From: Pedosphaera sp. | Lineage (GTDB): Bacteria > Verrucomicrobiota > Verrucomicrobiia > Limisphaerales > JADLHS01 | Assembly (NCBI GenBank): GCA_009695195.1 | Contig: SIBJ01000002.1 | Span: 1 to 64,000 of the forward strand | Direction of reading: 5' to 3' | DNA length: 64,000 nt | Shown: piece after piece, positions 31,845 to 41,947 of the stretch | Layout: every line of letters starts with the position of its first letter | How positions within the stretch are numbered: the stretch's first letter is position 1 | Position numbers and translations under genes: made by a program | Notes under the pieces: model-generated | The model's input: the letters and a program-made list of their open reading frames with translations, nothing else | Database searches by the model: none | What the model was told of the DNA's origin: nothing

Positions 31845-32780
31845 TTATCGGGGAGATGCCGGCCGAGCAAAAACGGCGAGGCTGCTGCCCACCGAACGGC
31901 CGCGCGGGTTGTCGCCGGAGACGGTCAGCAGGCGGTTGGTTTTCGTTTCCGGATCGGCGAAGGCCATCGTCGTCGAGCCGCCGCCGTCGAGATTCAGCGC
32001 GTCGTGGACGTGATAGTCGCGGATCAAAACGTCCGCCACTTCGCCGGGCGTCATGCCTTTGCTTTGGTCGTCGCCACCCACGGTGAACAGCACGAGCGTG
32101 CGGCGGTCCTGCGTCAGGCCGATGACCGTCCGCGCCCGCGGCACGGCATACCACGAGTTCGTTTCTGAAAATCCGTGCAGCCGGTTGAGTCCGTTCGCGG
32201 ATTTCGTGTAGGTCGGAATCGTTTTCCGCCCATCGGTGACGATCTGCGCGCTGCCGGAAACGGTGTTCCACAACGTCACGCGCTCGCGCACGTGTTTGCG
32301 GTCGCGATACCAGACGGAGCGATGGACGATGCGCGCGCGGTTCGCGGCATCAAGGTTCAGCGCCGGCGCGAGGGGAACGATGGCAAAGCTCTGGTCGGCT
32401 TCGCCCGGCGCGACGGGTTGCGGCTCGAACGGCGAATACACGACGCCTTCCGACGCCGCGAGGCCGACGAGGTTCGCATCGTGGTTCGTGGAGGGAAACG
32501 GAACGAAGAAATGCGCGTTGATGGCGAGTTGCGCGTGTTCCTGTTCCAGAAATTCCAGCGTGGTCTGGCGCACCGTGTCGCGCGTGCCGCCGGGCGGTGT
32601 GAGTTTGAAACGGATGCCCGGCGCGGTGAGATCAATCAGCGCGAGGTGCATCGCCAGCGGACGCGGGGAAGTTTCTGAGCGAGCAATGATGGTCACGCCG
32701 AGATATGGATGCGTGACGGTTTCCGCCGCGCGCAGAACTCCGACCGCGAGCAGCAGACAGAAAATCAAAACCAGTCTCAC
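31845..32780 (-). CDS. Secreted phosphodiester glycosidase (NAGPA domain) protein
   Basis: The likely start is the GTG at 32780, giving the signal peptide VRLVLIFCLLLAVGVLRAA and leaving the CDP-alcohol transferase gene free; an ATG at 32873 would overlap it by 65 bp. The C-terminal half has TVIGLTQDRRTLVLFTVGG, GMTPGEVADVLI and the hallmark ALNLDGGGSTTMA of the NAGPA family, which hydrolyses GlcNAc-1-phosphodiesters. It probably acts on phosphodiester-linked sugars in the cell envelope or outside the cell. Confidence 0.85.
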   Translation of the reverse strand: MRLVLIFCLLLAVGVLRAAETVTHPYLGVTIIARSETSPRPLAMHLALIDLTAPGIRFKLTPPGGTRDTVRQTTLEFLEQEHAQLAINAHFFVPFPSTNHDANLVGLAASEGVVYSPFEPQPVAPGEADQSFAIVPLAPALNLDAANRARIVHRSVWYRDRKHVRERVTLWNTVSGSAQIVTDGRKTIPTYTKSANGLNRLHGFSETNSWYAVPRARTVIGLTQDRRTLVLFTVGGDDQSKGMTPGEVADVLIRDYHVHDALNLDGGGSTTMAFADPETKTNRLLTVSGDNPRGRSVGSSLAVFARPASPR

Positions 32781-32808
32781 AAATTCATTTCGCGTTCGTT
32801 CGTGGCGG

Positions 32809-33426
32809 TCATCTTTTCCCGGGCGGTTCGCTCGCCACACTGCTCGGGCTGGCGCTGAGTTGACGCACACCATCCCAGACGTAAAGCAGCCCGGAGAATC
32901 CCGTGCAGACCGCCGCCATCACGGTCCAGACGACAATCCAGTATTTTCCCTGCGCCGGGTCGCCCAAGCCGTCATCCCACTTCAGCAGAATCCAAAGGAT
33001 GCAGATCATTTGCAGCACCGTCGCGCACTTGCCGAGGAGGCGCGGGCGCACTTTCACTTTGCCGACGGTCAAATGAATCACCGCCATGCCAATCAAGATC
33101 AGGAGATCGCGCCCGATGATCGTGCCGGTGAGCCAGAAGGGAAATTGCCCGAGCCGTGCGCCATGATCGAAACTCAGGAGCACGACGCCGGAGACGAGCA
33201 GCAACTTGTCCGCGAGCGGATCGAGGATGGTGCCGAGTTCGCTCCATTGGTTGTAATGTCGCGCGATGTATCCGTCCACGCCGTCGAGGATCGCCGCGAC
33301 CGCAAAGCACAAGATGGCGGCGAGGCGGTGCGCCTCATTGCCCGACTTGACGTAGTAGAGCACTTCGACGACGAAGAACGGAATCAACAGAATCCGCAGG
33401 ATGGTTATCTTGTTGGCCGTCGTCAT
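32809..33426 (-). CDS. pgsA: CDP-alcohol phosphatidyltransferase (PgsA-like)
   Basis: The 205-residue membrane protein has the family motif in full: DGVDGYIARHYNQWSELG then TILDPLADK near residues 48-74, the D-G-x2-AR-x8-G-x3-D-x3-D signature. About five membrane segments are seen. Most likely it makes phosphatidylglycerol phosphate from CDP-diacylglycerol and glycerol-3-phosphate. Cardiolipin synthase of the same superfamily is the alternative. Confidence 0.85.
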   Translation of the reverse strand: MTTANKITILRILLIPFFVVEVLYYVKSGNEAHRLAAILCFAVAAILDGVDGYIARHYNQWSELGTILDPLADKLLLVSGVVLLSFDHGARLGQFPFWLTGTIIGRDLLILIGMAVIHLTVGKVKVRPRLLGKCATVLQMICILWILLKWDDGLGDPAQGKYWIVVWTVMAAVCTGFSGLLYVWDGVRQLSASPSSVASEPPGKR

Positions 33427-33457
33427 GGCGAATCAATCTTGGTGAACGTCGGCCAAA

Positions 33458-33596
33458 TGCAAAGCTCCAAATCCCAACCTCCAAGCACCAGAGAAACTCC
33501 AAATCTCAAACTTCAAAATCTGCCCGAGGTGAAATGGCCTGAAGATTGAAGCTTGGAGCTTCTCTGGATGTTGGAGCTTGGAGCTTGGAATTTCAT
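33458..33596. repeat. GCTCCAA heptamer palindrome (copy 2)
   Basis: AAGCTCCAAATCCCAACCTC + CAAGCACCAGAGAAACTCC is mirrored by GAAGCTTGGAGCTTCTCTGG + ATGTTGGAGCTTGGAG. It fills the gap between pgsA and the MFS gene, and the MFS stop codon lies at its right edge. Confidence 0.85.
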
Positions 33597-34864
33597 CTGG
33601 CAGTCGCGTCCCTCCCGCGTCTGATGACAAACCACCAGAACCAAACCGTCCCCAACCCGCCGCACACCGCCGCGCCGATGAAATTCGCCCGCGGACTGAT
33701 CCACCACAACCACGCGCCGAGGAACGACCCGCTCGTCACCACGCAATCGCGGATGAGATAATACGCGCCGTACGTTCGCGCGCGGAGTTCGGGCGCAGCC
33801 TCGCCGATGATGAGCGCCTTGCGCGCCGGCTCGCCGAATTCCTTCAGCCCGCGCACGATGAACGCCAGCGCCAGCCAGCCAAAGTTGTGCGCCCAGATCA
33901 GCGAGAGCGGAAACAGGGTGAAGAAAACAAACGTCGCCAGCACGAACGGTCGCCGGCCATATTTGTCCGCGAGGTGCGCGACGGGGATGTAGCAAACCAT
34001 CGCGGTGATCATCTCGAAGGCGACGAGATAGCTGAATTGTTGCGCGCTGAGTCCGCCGTGATCAATCGCCCACAACACGACGAACGCGTACTGGATGCGC
34101 TCGCAGAAACGGATGAGGATGTCGCTGACGAGCAGTTCGCGCAGCGCGGGCGTGAAGGAGCGGACGACGGTGAAGAACGTTGGCGACACCGTCTCCGTTT
34201 GAAGGAGACGACGTAAGGAGTCTCGAATTTCTTTTTTACTTCGAGACTCGTCATCTCGTCTCCTACTGGAATCATCCGGTTCAAACATAAACCACTGAAA
34301 CACCATCGTCAGCGAACTGAGCGCGAGGCAAAGCAACAACGCGAACTTCACTCCGTCCGTCCAGCCGAACTTCGTCACCAGCCAGCCGCCGACGAGCGGC
34401 CCGAGCATCATCGGCACGCGGCGCACGAGCGATTGCACGCCGATGCCCATCGTGTGTTGATGCCGTTGCAACGAAGTCGCCACCACGCTGAATGTCGTCG
34501 GCAGCGACAACGCGCTCCACGCGAGAAACAGAAACGCGCCAAGCAGCAACGCGATCCAATGTTGCCACAGCAGCACGAGCAGATAACCGCCGAGCGAGAT
34601 GCCGTTGAACAGGAGCAGCGAGCGCCGTTGCCCCCAGCGGTCTGTCAGCCAGCCGCCGGGATACGCATACACCGCGCCGAGCAACGTTTGCAGCGCGTCA
34701 AACAGGCCGATGATGAACACGCCGGCGCCAAGCGTTTCGAGATATTTCGGTGCGAACCCGAGCCACAACCGCTCACCCGTGCCCGCCAGCACGAGCGCGA
34801 CGAGCAGCAGCGAAGTGTTCCGTCGCAACGCGAGAAATTCAGCGAGCTTCGTCAACCGGTTCAT
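33593..34864 (-). CDS. MFS transporter
   Basis: The ATG at 34864 (MNRLTKLAEFLALRRN) is chosen over an ATG 27 codons upstream. The 423 residues form 12 predicted membrane segments with the MFS motif-A-like YPGGWLTDRWGQRRSL between TM2 and TM3 and HLADKYGRRPFVLA in the second half. A palindromic element is translated at about 199-221 in the central cytoplasmic loop between TM6 and TM7, the most tolerant place in the fold. The substrate is unknown. Confidence 0.88.
   Translation of the reverse strand: MNRLTKLAEFLALRRNTSLLLVALVLAGTGERLWLGFAPKYLETLGAGVFIIGLFDALQTLLGAVYAYPGGWLTDRWGQRRSLLLFNGISLGGYLLVLLWQHWIALLLGAFLFLAWSALSLPTTFSVVATSLQRHQHTMGIGVQSLVRRVPMMLGPLVGGWLVTKFGWTDGVKFALLLCLALSSLTMVFQWFMFEPDDSSRRRDDESRSKKEIRDSLRRLLQTETVSPTFFTVVRSFTPALRELLVSDILIRFCERIQYAFVVLWAIDHGGLSAQQFSYLVAFEMITAMVCYIPVAHLADKYGRRPFVLATFVFFTLFPLSLIWAHNFGWLALAFIVRGLKEFGEPARKALIIGEAAPELRARTYGAYYLIRDCVVTSGSFLGAWLWWISPRANFIGAAVCGGLGTVWFWWFVIRRGRDATAR
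34200..34267. repeat. TGTAGGAGACGA-type palindromic element in the MFS gene
   Basis: The left arm GAAGGAGACGACGTAAGGAG + TCTCGAA and the right arm TTCGAGACTCGTCATCTCGT + CTCCTAC are inverted copies with about 22 of 27 positions matching. It is translated as SSRRRDDESRSKKEIRDSLR. Confidence 0.88.
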
Positions 34865-34887
34865 GGCGCAGAAATTTGTTTTCCAAA

Positions 34888-35490
34888 ATGATGCCCATGA
34901 TTTATATCCACATCCCGATGACGCCGCAAAATTATCCGCAACCAACGCTGCCCGAATTGCACGGGCGCTTCGCCGCCCTCGAGGCCCTGCGCGCGGACGG
35001 CCCCGATCCGGAACGCAAGGCGGGCCTGATGCTCTTCGGCCAGTTTGTCGGCGAGTGGCTGATGGATGTTTCCTTCTTCCAACCCGACGGCAAATTGATC
35101 AGGAACTTCCAGGCGGACTGGGTTTTCTCCTGGATTCTGCAAGGCCGCGCGATCCAGGACGTGCTCATGCATCCCTGCCGCGAAGAGCGCGCGCAGAATC
35201 CGAACGCGCCGCTGAAATCCGGCAGCACGATCCGCTATTACGATCACGAGCAAGACCTCTGGCCCGTTGTGTGGATCGGCCCGGAGAGCAATACGTACGT
35301 CTCGCTGATCGGACGGAAAAACGGCGACGGCATCCTGGTGGAAGGCCCGGACACCGACGGCAGCCCGATGCAATGGATTTTTTCAGACATCACACCGAAA
35401 ACCTTTCGCTGGCGCGGAATGACTTCCAAGGACGGCGGAAAAACCTGGTTCATGGAGCAGGAAATGTTCGCCACGCGCCGGATGAAATGA
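34888..35490 (+). CDS. Conserved hypothetical protein (DUF1579-like)
   Basis: The protein is about 200 residues, with ATG codons at 34888, 34891, 34897 and 34918 all possible. The body reads FVGEWLMDVSFFQPDGKLIRNFQADWVFSWILQGRAIQDVL, a one-domain beta-barrel pattern seen in lipocalin-like DUF1579 proteins, with later WIGPESNTYVSLIGR and FRWRGMTSKDGGKTW. No signal peptide is seen, so it is probably cytosolic. It is 18 bp before purE on the same strand. Confidence 0.7.
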   Translation: MMPMIYIHIPMTPQNYPQPTLPELHGRFAALEALRADGPDPERKAGLMLFGQFVGEWLMDVSFFQPDGKLIRNFQADWVFSWILQGRAIQDVLMHPCREERAQNPNAPLKSGSTIRYYDHEQDLWPVVWIGPESNTYVSLIGRKNGDGILVEGPDTDGSPMQWIFSDITPKTFRWRGMTSKDGGKTWFMEQEMFATRRMK

Positions 35491-35508
35491 CACGCTGAAC
35501 CCACTGAC

Positions 35509-36009
35509 ATGGCAAACGATTCAACCAAACCTCTGGTCGGCATTTTGATGGGCAGCGATTCCGACTGGCCGGTGATGAAAGCCGCCGCGGACGCGTTGAA
35601 AGATTTCGGCATCGCGACCGAAGCGAAGGTCATCTCCGCGCACCGCACGCCGCGCGATCTCGACCAATACGCCACACACGCTCGCGAACGCGGCCTGCGC
35701 GTGCTGATTTGCGGTGCGGGCGGCTCGGCGCATTTGCCGGGCGTGACAGCGGCGTTCACCACGTTGCCCGTCATCGGCGTGCCGATTCAGGGCAAGGCGC
35801 TGGACGGGATGGATTCCTTGCTCTCCATTGTGCAAATGCCGCCGGGCGTGCCGGTGGCAACGGTCGGCATCAACGCCGCGCGCAATGCCGGACTGCTTGC
35901 CGCGCAAATCCTCGGCGTGGGCGACGTGGCGATGCAACAGAAGCTCGACCAGTTCAAGCTCAAGCTCGCGGAGGAATCGCGGGCGAAGAACAAAACGCTC
36001 AACGCCTGA
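35509..36009 (+). CDS. purE: N5-carboxyaminoimidazole ribonucleotide mutase
   Basis: The 166 residues match the class I PurE length. Signatures are [17 protein letters not shown] (CAIR site), [27 protein letters not shown] and [17 protein letters not shown]. It moves the carboxyl from N5 to C4 in purine synthesis. PurK is not in the window. It lies in a plus-strand run with carbonic anhydrase 9 bp downstream, which would supply bicarbonate for the PurK step. Confidence 0.95.
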   Translation: MANDSTKPLVGILMGSDSDWPVMKAAADALKDFGIATEAKVISAHRTPRDLDQYATHARERGLRVLICGAGGSAHLPGVTAAFTTLPVIGVPIQGKALDGMDSLLSIVQMPPGVPVATVGINAARNAGLLAAQILGVGDVAMQQKLDQFKLKLAEESRAKNKTLNA

Positions 36010-36018
36010 CCCCGCGCC

Positions 36019-36669
36019 ATGCAACGACTCATTGCCGGCGCCCACAAGTTTCGCAAGGACGAGTTCGGCCGCTATCGCGCGCTGTTCCGCCGGCTCTCGC
36101 AGGAAGGCCAGAATCCGCACACGCTGTTCATCACCTGCTCGGATTCGCGCGTGCTGGCGGAATTGATCACCCAGAGCAAGCCGGGCGATTTGTTCGTCGT
36201 GAAAAACGTCGGCAACATTGTTCCGCCTGCGTCCGCCATCGGCAGTACCAACTCCACCGCCGCCGCCATCGAGTTCGCGGTCGAAGTGCTGCGCGTTCAC
36301 GACCTCGTGGTTTGCGGCCACTCGCAATGCGGCGCGATGGAGGCGTTGTTGCGTCCCCGCGCCACCGGCCCCGCGCTCCCGCATCTGGACGAATGGTTGC
36401 GCCTCGCCGAACCGGTGCGGCGAATTTTGCAAACGGAGTATCGCCATCTTACCGATGAAAACGAGCGCAGCATTGCGGCGGCGCAGGAGAACGTGCTCTT
36501 CGCGCTGGAGAATCTTCACTCGTATCCTTGCGTGCAGGAGCGGTTGGCCGACGGCTCGCTCCACATTCACGGCTGGTTCTTCAAAATCGCCACCGCGGAA
36601 CTCTTCGCCTACGATCCGGAGACAAATCAATTTGCACCGCTGGCGGATGGCGAAACGGCCAAAGGCTGA
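36019..36669 (+). CDS. Beta-class carbonic anhydrase
   Basis: The 216 residues hold the zinc ligands: Cys and Asp of TCSDSRV near residue 40, and His and Cys of HSQCGAM near 100. VKNVGNIVPP lies between them. It interconverts CO2 and bicarbonate. A functional link to purE next to it is plausible, as purine synthesis uses bicarbonate. Confidence 0.95.
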   Translation: MQRLIAGAHKFRKDEFGRYRALFRRLSQEGQNPHTLFITCSDSRVLAELITQSKPGDLFVVKNVGNIVPPASAIGSTNSTAAAIEFAVEVLRVHDLVVCGHSQCGAMEALLRPRATGPALPHLDEWLRLAEPVRRILQTEYRHLTDENERSIAAAQENVLFALENLHSYPCVQERLADGSLHIHGWFFKIATAELFAYDPETNQFAPLADGETAKG

Positions 36670-36670
36670 T

Positions 36671-37495
36671 TCAAGTCCGCAGCAGTTCAACAATCCGCCC
36701 GCGAGCCGTCGCCAGGTTTTTGTACCGCGCCATTTCCTCCGGCATCGTTTCCAGCGCGTGAGCCAGTCGCTTTGTCGCGAGTGCATCGGTCTTGATTTCC
36801 GCCAGCGGATGCACGGCGATGCGGATGCCGAAAAGAATTCCGCCGGACTTCGGCAAAGCGATCAGCGCCTGATGTTCGATGCGTAACCAGACTTCCTCCG
36901 CGCTCACGGTCGCATCGAGATGCGGCAGCGCGCGATCCGGGTGCTGATTCAATCCCGCGCTCCGTGACAAGCCCCAGTTGTGACGCAGCCACGCGACGCC
37001 AGGCTTGAGGCCCGCTAGAAACTTGTGAATCGCCGGGCCGATGCTTGCGGTCAGTCCGGGCACCGGGCCGTGAATGAATTCAATTGGCTCTCCAATCTTC
37101 TCGCTTAATTGCCATGATGACGGAAAGCAAATGCAACCGCCATGAAGCCGCACCTCACCGTCCGCATCACACTTTAGCAGCAGGAAGTCCGGCTCCCAGA
37201 ATTCTCCGAGCGCTAGCAGTTTTTCCCCCGGCGATTTGGCGGCGTCCGGCAGCGCGAAGCCGTTCCACGTCCGTGCCTGTTGAATGGTTTCGTCCAGCAA
37301 CGCTTCGCCCGCCGGTAAGAGCGCGGCGTGAATTTGCGGCGCGCTGCGCAGCCAATGTTTCCGCTCGGCCAGCACTTCCGCGTTCCGCGCCGTCGGCTTG
37401 AAGAATTCCGCCGGCTCGCCGCGACCGAAGCGCAGGGAAAACTTGTAATCCTCGTCCGGGAAAATTTCAGCGAGTGTCATCGTTCGGGGAAACAT
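36671..37495 (-). CDS. DUF3445, haem-dependent oxidative N-demethylase alpha-like
   Basis: The 274 residues match DUF3445: [46 protein letters not shown] and [21 protein letters not shown]. Characterised members are the alpha subunit of a haem-dependent dimethylamine monooxygenase, where a PAS-like fold holds haem. The oxygenase partner subunits are not nearby, so the substrate and even the activity are open. It is convergent with the carbonic anhydrase gene, one base apart. Confidence 0.8.
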   Translation of the reverse strand: MFPRTMTLAEIFPDEDYKFSLRFGRGEPAEFFKPTARNAEVLAERKHWLRSAPQIHAALLPAGEALLDETIQQARTWNGFALPDAAKSPGEKLLALGEFWEPDFLLLKCDADGEVRLHGGCICFPSSWQLSEKIGEPIEFIHGPVPGLTASIGPAIHKFLAGLKPGVAWLRHNWGLSRSAGLNQHPDRALPHLDATVSAEEVWLRIEHQALIALPKSGGILFGIRIAVHPLAEIKTDALATKRLAHALETMPEEMARYKNLATARGRIVELLRT

Positions 37496-37546
37496 CTTTG
37501 CCTAGTCACCGCCGGTTCACAATGCTACTTTCGCCGCCGTTTGAAC

Positions 37547-39292
<1,746 letters not shown>

Positions 39293-39625
39293 CGGATTGG
39301 GTCTCACACATTCTTAATGCTTCATTGGTCGCCGCGCATTTCGCGCAAGCCGGCCCCGGGCTGTAGGCCGGACGCTGACAACAACGGCCTCTCTCGAAGC
39401 ATTCGGCGCGCGCTTCGTGCGTGTCCCGCGAATTGTCTGCAGGACAGTGAACGGCTTTTGGACAAGTGCGACTGGCCGCGAGGCATTTCTTTCCGACATT
39501 TCTCGCCCGGCGCACGCGCGCGGCCACCCACGGCGGTTCACGTCTCCGCCGAGTTCATGGCTTTGTCGTTGAACCTGGTGGCATCTTGGGTGCTCCCTAA
39601 TCGGCGACGGTTGCGTGAACGCTTG
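39293..39625. other. Intergenic stretch before the NlpC/P60-like gene
   Basis: About 330 bases. A plus frame is open from 39317 and joins the downstream gene, but its N-terminal 80-100 codons are Arg/Cys/Pro-rich with no domain. An alternative start ATG at 39557 (MALSLNLVASW) is possible. No RNA gene or strong hairpin is seen. Confidence 0.4.
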
Positions 39626-40879
39626 ATGATTTTGAAAAATTCCTCCCATCCGCGCCTGAGTTTTTTTCTCCTGGGCGTCGTATCGAACTTCGTCGCCTTC
39701 GCGCTCGCGTTCATCTTCATCAATCACAAGCTCGCGGTTCGCGCGCGCATGCACGCGGATCCACAAATCGCCGGCCTGTGGGGCGTCATCGAGGTGCATC
39801 AGCTTCCGCTCGCCAATCCCGATGGCGTCCTGCCAGATCAAACCGACCGCCTGCAGAAGCCGCGCTGGTATTTTGAGAACTTCACCGAATTGCAACTGGT
39901 CCAACTGTTGCGCCGCTGCGAACTGCGCCCGATCCAAAAAAGCATCCTGCTCGACAAAAGATTTTGGACCGTCACCTCCAACGCCTGCATCCTCCTGCCG
40001 CCCGAACCGGTGATCTGGTCCCTGGCCCCGCGCGCGCGCGGCCTCATTTACTTGGCGCTGGCGAACTGTCCTTCGAATTATTCCCAGTGCTTCCCCTTCC
40101 GCTTCCCGCCGGAAATGTTCCGGGAACATCTCAAAGACTCCGGTCTCCAACCGGGCGACATCGAAAAAGTCAAACGCCTCGCCTACACCAACGCCGGTGC
40201 CGTCTGCTTCACCGACCTGAATCCGCTGCACGACGTCCTCAAGCCTGCCGAGTTCGAGAACCTCGTCGCCGCGCTCTACAATGTCCCCGCCTATACCCTC
40301 CGCCTCGTCGTCCCGCCCGACGCCGACCTCGACCAGCTCATCAAGTATTGGGGCCGGGGCGGACGCGAGAAAATCGTCTCGCCCTTGATCAAAGGTCTTG
40401 CCCGTGTGCCGGGTGGCGGCGCCATCAACATCGCCCAACTCCTCCCGCCCTTCCCCCGCTCGCGCCTCTACACCTACCCCGAAGCCTGGGACGATCCCAA
40501 CGCCGCGCGCGAAGATTGCTTCTTTACCTCGATGAATTTTTTCAACGAAACCGCCAACACGAGTTTTTTCGCGCGCGACTTCACCCGCAAAACCCTCGCC
40601 GACGAGTTTGAAGTCGTCGAAGGCAGCCCGACCTTTGGCGACCGCGTGCTCTTTCTCGACGCGAAAGGCTCGGGCATCCACATGTGCACCTACGTCGCGG
40701 GCGATTTTGTGTTCACCAAGAACGGCATCAACCGCGCCGAGCCGTGGGTGCTCATGCGGATGTCCGACGTGCTCGCAATCTATTTCGGCCAGCACCCCGG
40801 CGATGGCCGCACGGTGATCTATCGGCACAAAGACAAGGCGGCCCTCGCAGCCTCAACCGCGCAACTTCCGGCGGAATGA
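39626..40879 (+). CDS. Membrane-anchored protein with possible NlpC/P60-like cysteine peptidase domain
   Basis: The ATG at 39626 gives 417 residues: an N-terminal membrane segment (FFLLGVVSNFVAFALAFIFI), then a large soluble domain. A Cys at the start of a helix (REDCFFTSMNFFN), then GDRVLFLDAKGSGIHMCTYVAGDFVFTKNG and PWVLMRMSDVLA, follow the Cys-His order and GD.v.f...IH...y...d spacing of NlpC/P60-type amidases. That assignment is my inference; overall the protein is an uncharacterised Verrucomicrobiota family. It probably acts in the periplasm. Confidence 0.6.
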   Translation: MILKNSSHPRLSFFLLGVVSNFVAFALAFIFINHKLAVRARMHADPQIAGLWGVIEVHQLPLANPDGVLPDQTDRLQKPRWYFENFTELQLVQLLRRCELRPIQKSILLDKRFWTVTSNACILLPPEPVIWSLAPRARGLIYLALANCPSNYSQCFPFRFPPEMFREHLKDSGLQPGDIEKVKRLAYTNAGAVCFTDLNPLHDVLKPAEFENLVAALYNVPAYTLRLVVPPDADLDQLIKYWGRGGREKIVSPLIKGLARVPGGGAINIAQLLPPFPRSRLYTYPEAWDDPNAAREDCFFTSMNFFNETANTSFFARDFTRKTLADEFEVVEGSPTFGDRVLFLDAKGSGIHMCTYVAGDFVFTKNGINRAEPWVLMRMSDVLAIYFGQHPGDGRTVIYRHKDKAALAASTAQLPAE

Positions 40880-41095
40880 CTCCGCGGCAATGGTGCTCAT
40901 CTGGCGGTCAAATTGCTCGACCTTCGCGCGCGGCAAAACTCGTTTTCAACGCAAAGACGCGGAGGCGCGGCGATATTAATTTGGACGTTGAAGCGGCGTG
41001 AACACCGCGCGCCACGGAGCGGAGCGCGGGTCTGTGACCCGCAGCGGTTTGGTTAGCAGACGGCGGGCTGCGGCCTCACAGAGCCGCGCTCCGGT
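40880..41095. other. Repeat-filled intergenic region
   Basis: It holds a degenerate CGCAAAGACGCGGAGGCGCG tract at about 40959-40978, followed by the intergenic 72-bp element at 41021-41092. No gene is seen. It separates two convergent genes. Confidence 0.6.
41021..41092. repeat. 72-bp palindromic element, intergenic copy
   Basis: It begins GGAGCGCGGGTCTGTGACCC and ends CTCACAGAGCCGCGCTCC, again exactly 72 bp. The arms share the GGAGCGC ends of the coding copies but differ inside. It lies three bases beyond the end of the DUF2971 gene. Confidence 0.85.
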
Positions 41096-41947
41096 TCAAC
41101 GAGTGCCGTGCAAGGCCGCCGCTTGTAAATCTCCAGTCCGCAATTGCGACCCGGCGACATGAGCAGGAACGCCGTGAAGTTTGAGCATGTTCCGAACTTC
41201 ATCGCGAAAGCCAAATGGACTTGCAGGATGAATCACGACTTTCCGAATGAGTTGCTTCCGATCAACTGGAATCAATTTGTATTCGGCCTCTGGTTGATCG
41301 TGGCCGTCCATGGTCAAAACCCGCAATTCGGATTCACGAATATGTGCATCTCTATCTTTTGCAGCGAATGGCGCGGTATAAGACCAATCAGGGCGTGGTT
41401 GTCCAGCGGGGTAATAAAACATCCGGAGAATCTCAACAGGCTGCCCGGTTAAAGCCGCCTGTAAAGACCCAACAGTGCTGCGCACGGCAACCGAACGAGG
41501 CTCACCGCTAACAAATGAATTCCACATCCACGCCGATTCTTTTTTGCGAATACTCCAACAATGAATGAATGCTCGTTGACGAAATATCTGATTGTTCCAT
41601 TGAAACTGTGACCACTCATTTTTTTCTGACTGGACTGTGAACCCAGCGTGCTCAAGTAAATTCTGAACAACTGGCGTCCATTTGTGGGCATTCGTATCTG
41701 AATACATCCCATCATTCTTATCAGTTTGTTTGTCGAGCCGAGTTAGCCAAAGAGCTTTGTTTTGTAGAAGGAACTGAAAGTAATCAAAGCGGACGTAATG
41801 CCAAATGAAAGCATCTGAAGGCGGAAGAATATGGGGATTCTGTGAATCTTCAACGGGCACGCTGGACACCACGCTGTTGTTTCGCCTGTCTATGATTCCC
41901 AGACTCATTGAGCTTTGAGGCCGGGCTTTCGTCAATTTACTTTTCAT
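41096..41947 (-). CDS. DUF2971 family protein
   Basis: The 283 residues read HYVRFDYFQFLLQNKALWLTRLDKQTDKNDG, CWSIRKKESAWMWNSFVSGE, SVAVRSTVGSLQAAL and RESELRVLT, the DUF2971 pattern. The family is uncharacterised and often found in variable or defence regions. Its base composition is clearly more AT-rich than gltX, which suggests recent transfer. Its ATG overlaps the gltX stop (ATGA), so it would be translated together with the synthetase. Confidence 0.78.
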   Translation of the reverse strand: MKSKLTKARPQSSMSLGIIDRRNNSVVSSVPVEDSQNPHILPPSDAFIWHYVRFDYFQFLLQNKALWLTRLDKQTDKNDGMYSDTNAHKWTPVVQNLLEHAGFTVQSEKNEWSQFQWNNQIFRQRAFIHCWSIRKKESAWMWNSFVSGEPRSVAVRSTVGSLQAALTGQPVEILRMFYYPAGQPRPDWSYTAPFAAKDRDAHIRESELRVLTMDGHDQPEAEYKLIPVDRKQLIRKVVIHPASPFGFRDEVRNMLKLHGVPAHVAGSQLRTGDLQAAALHGTR

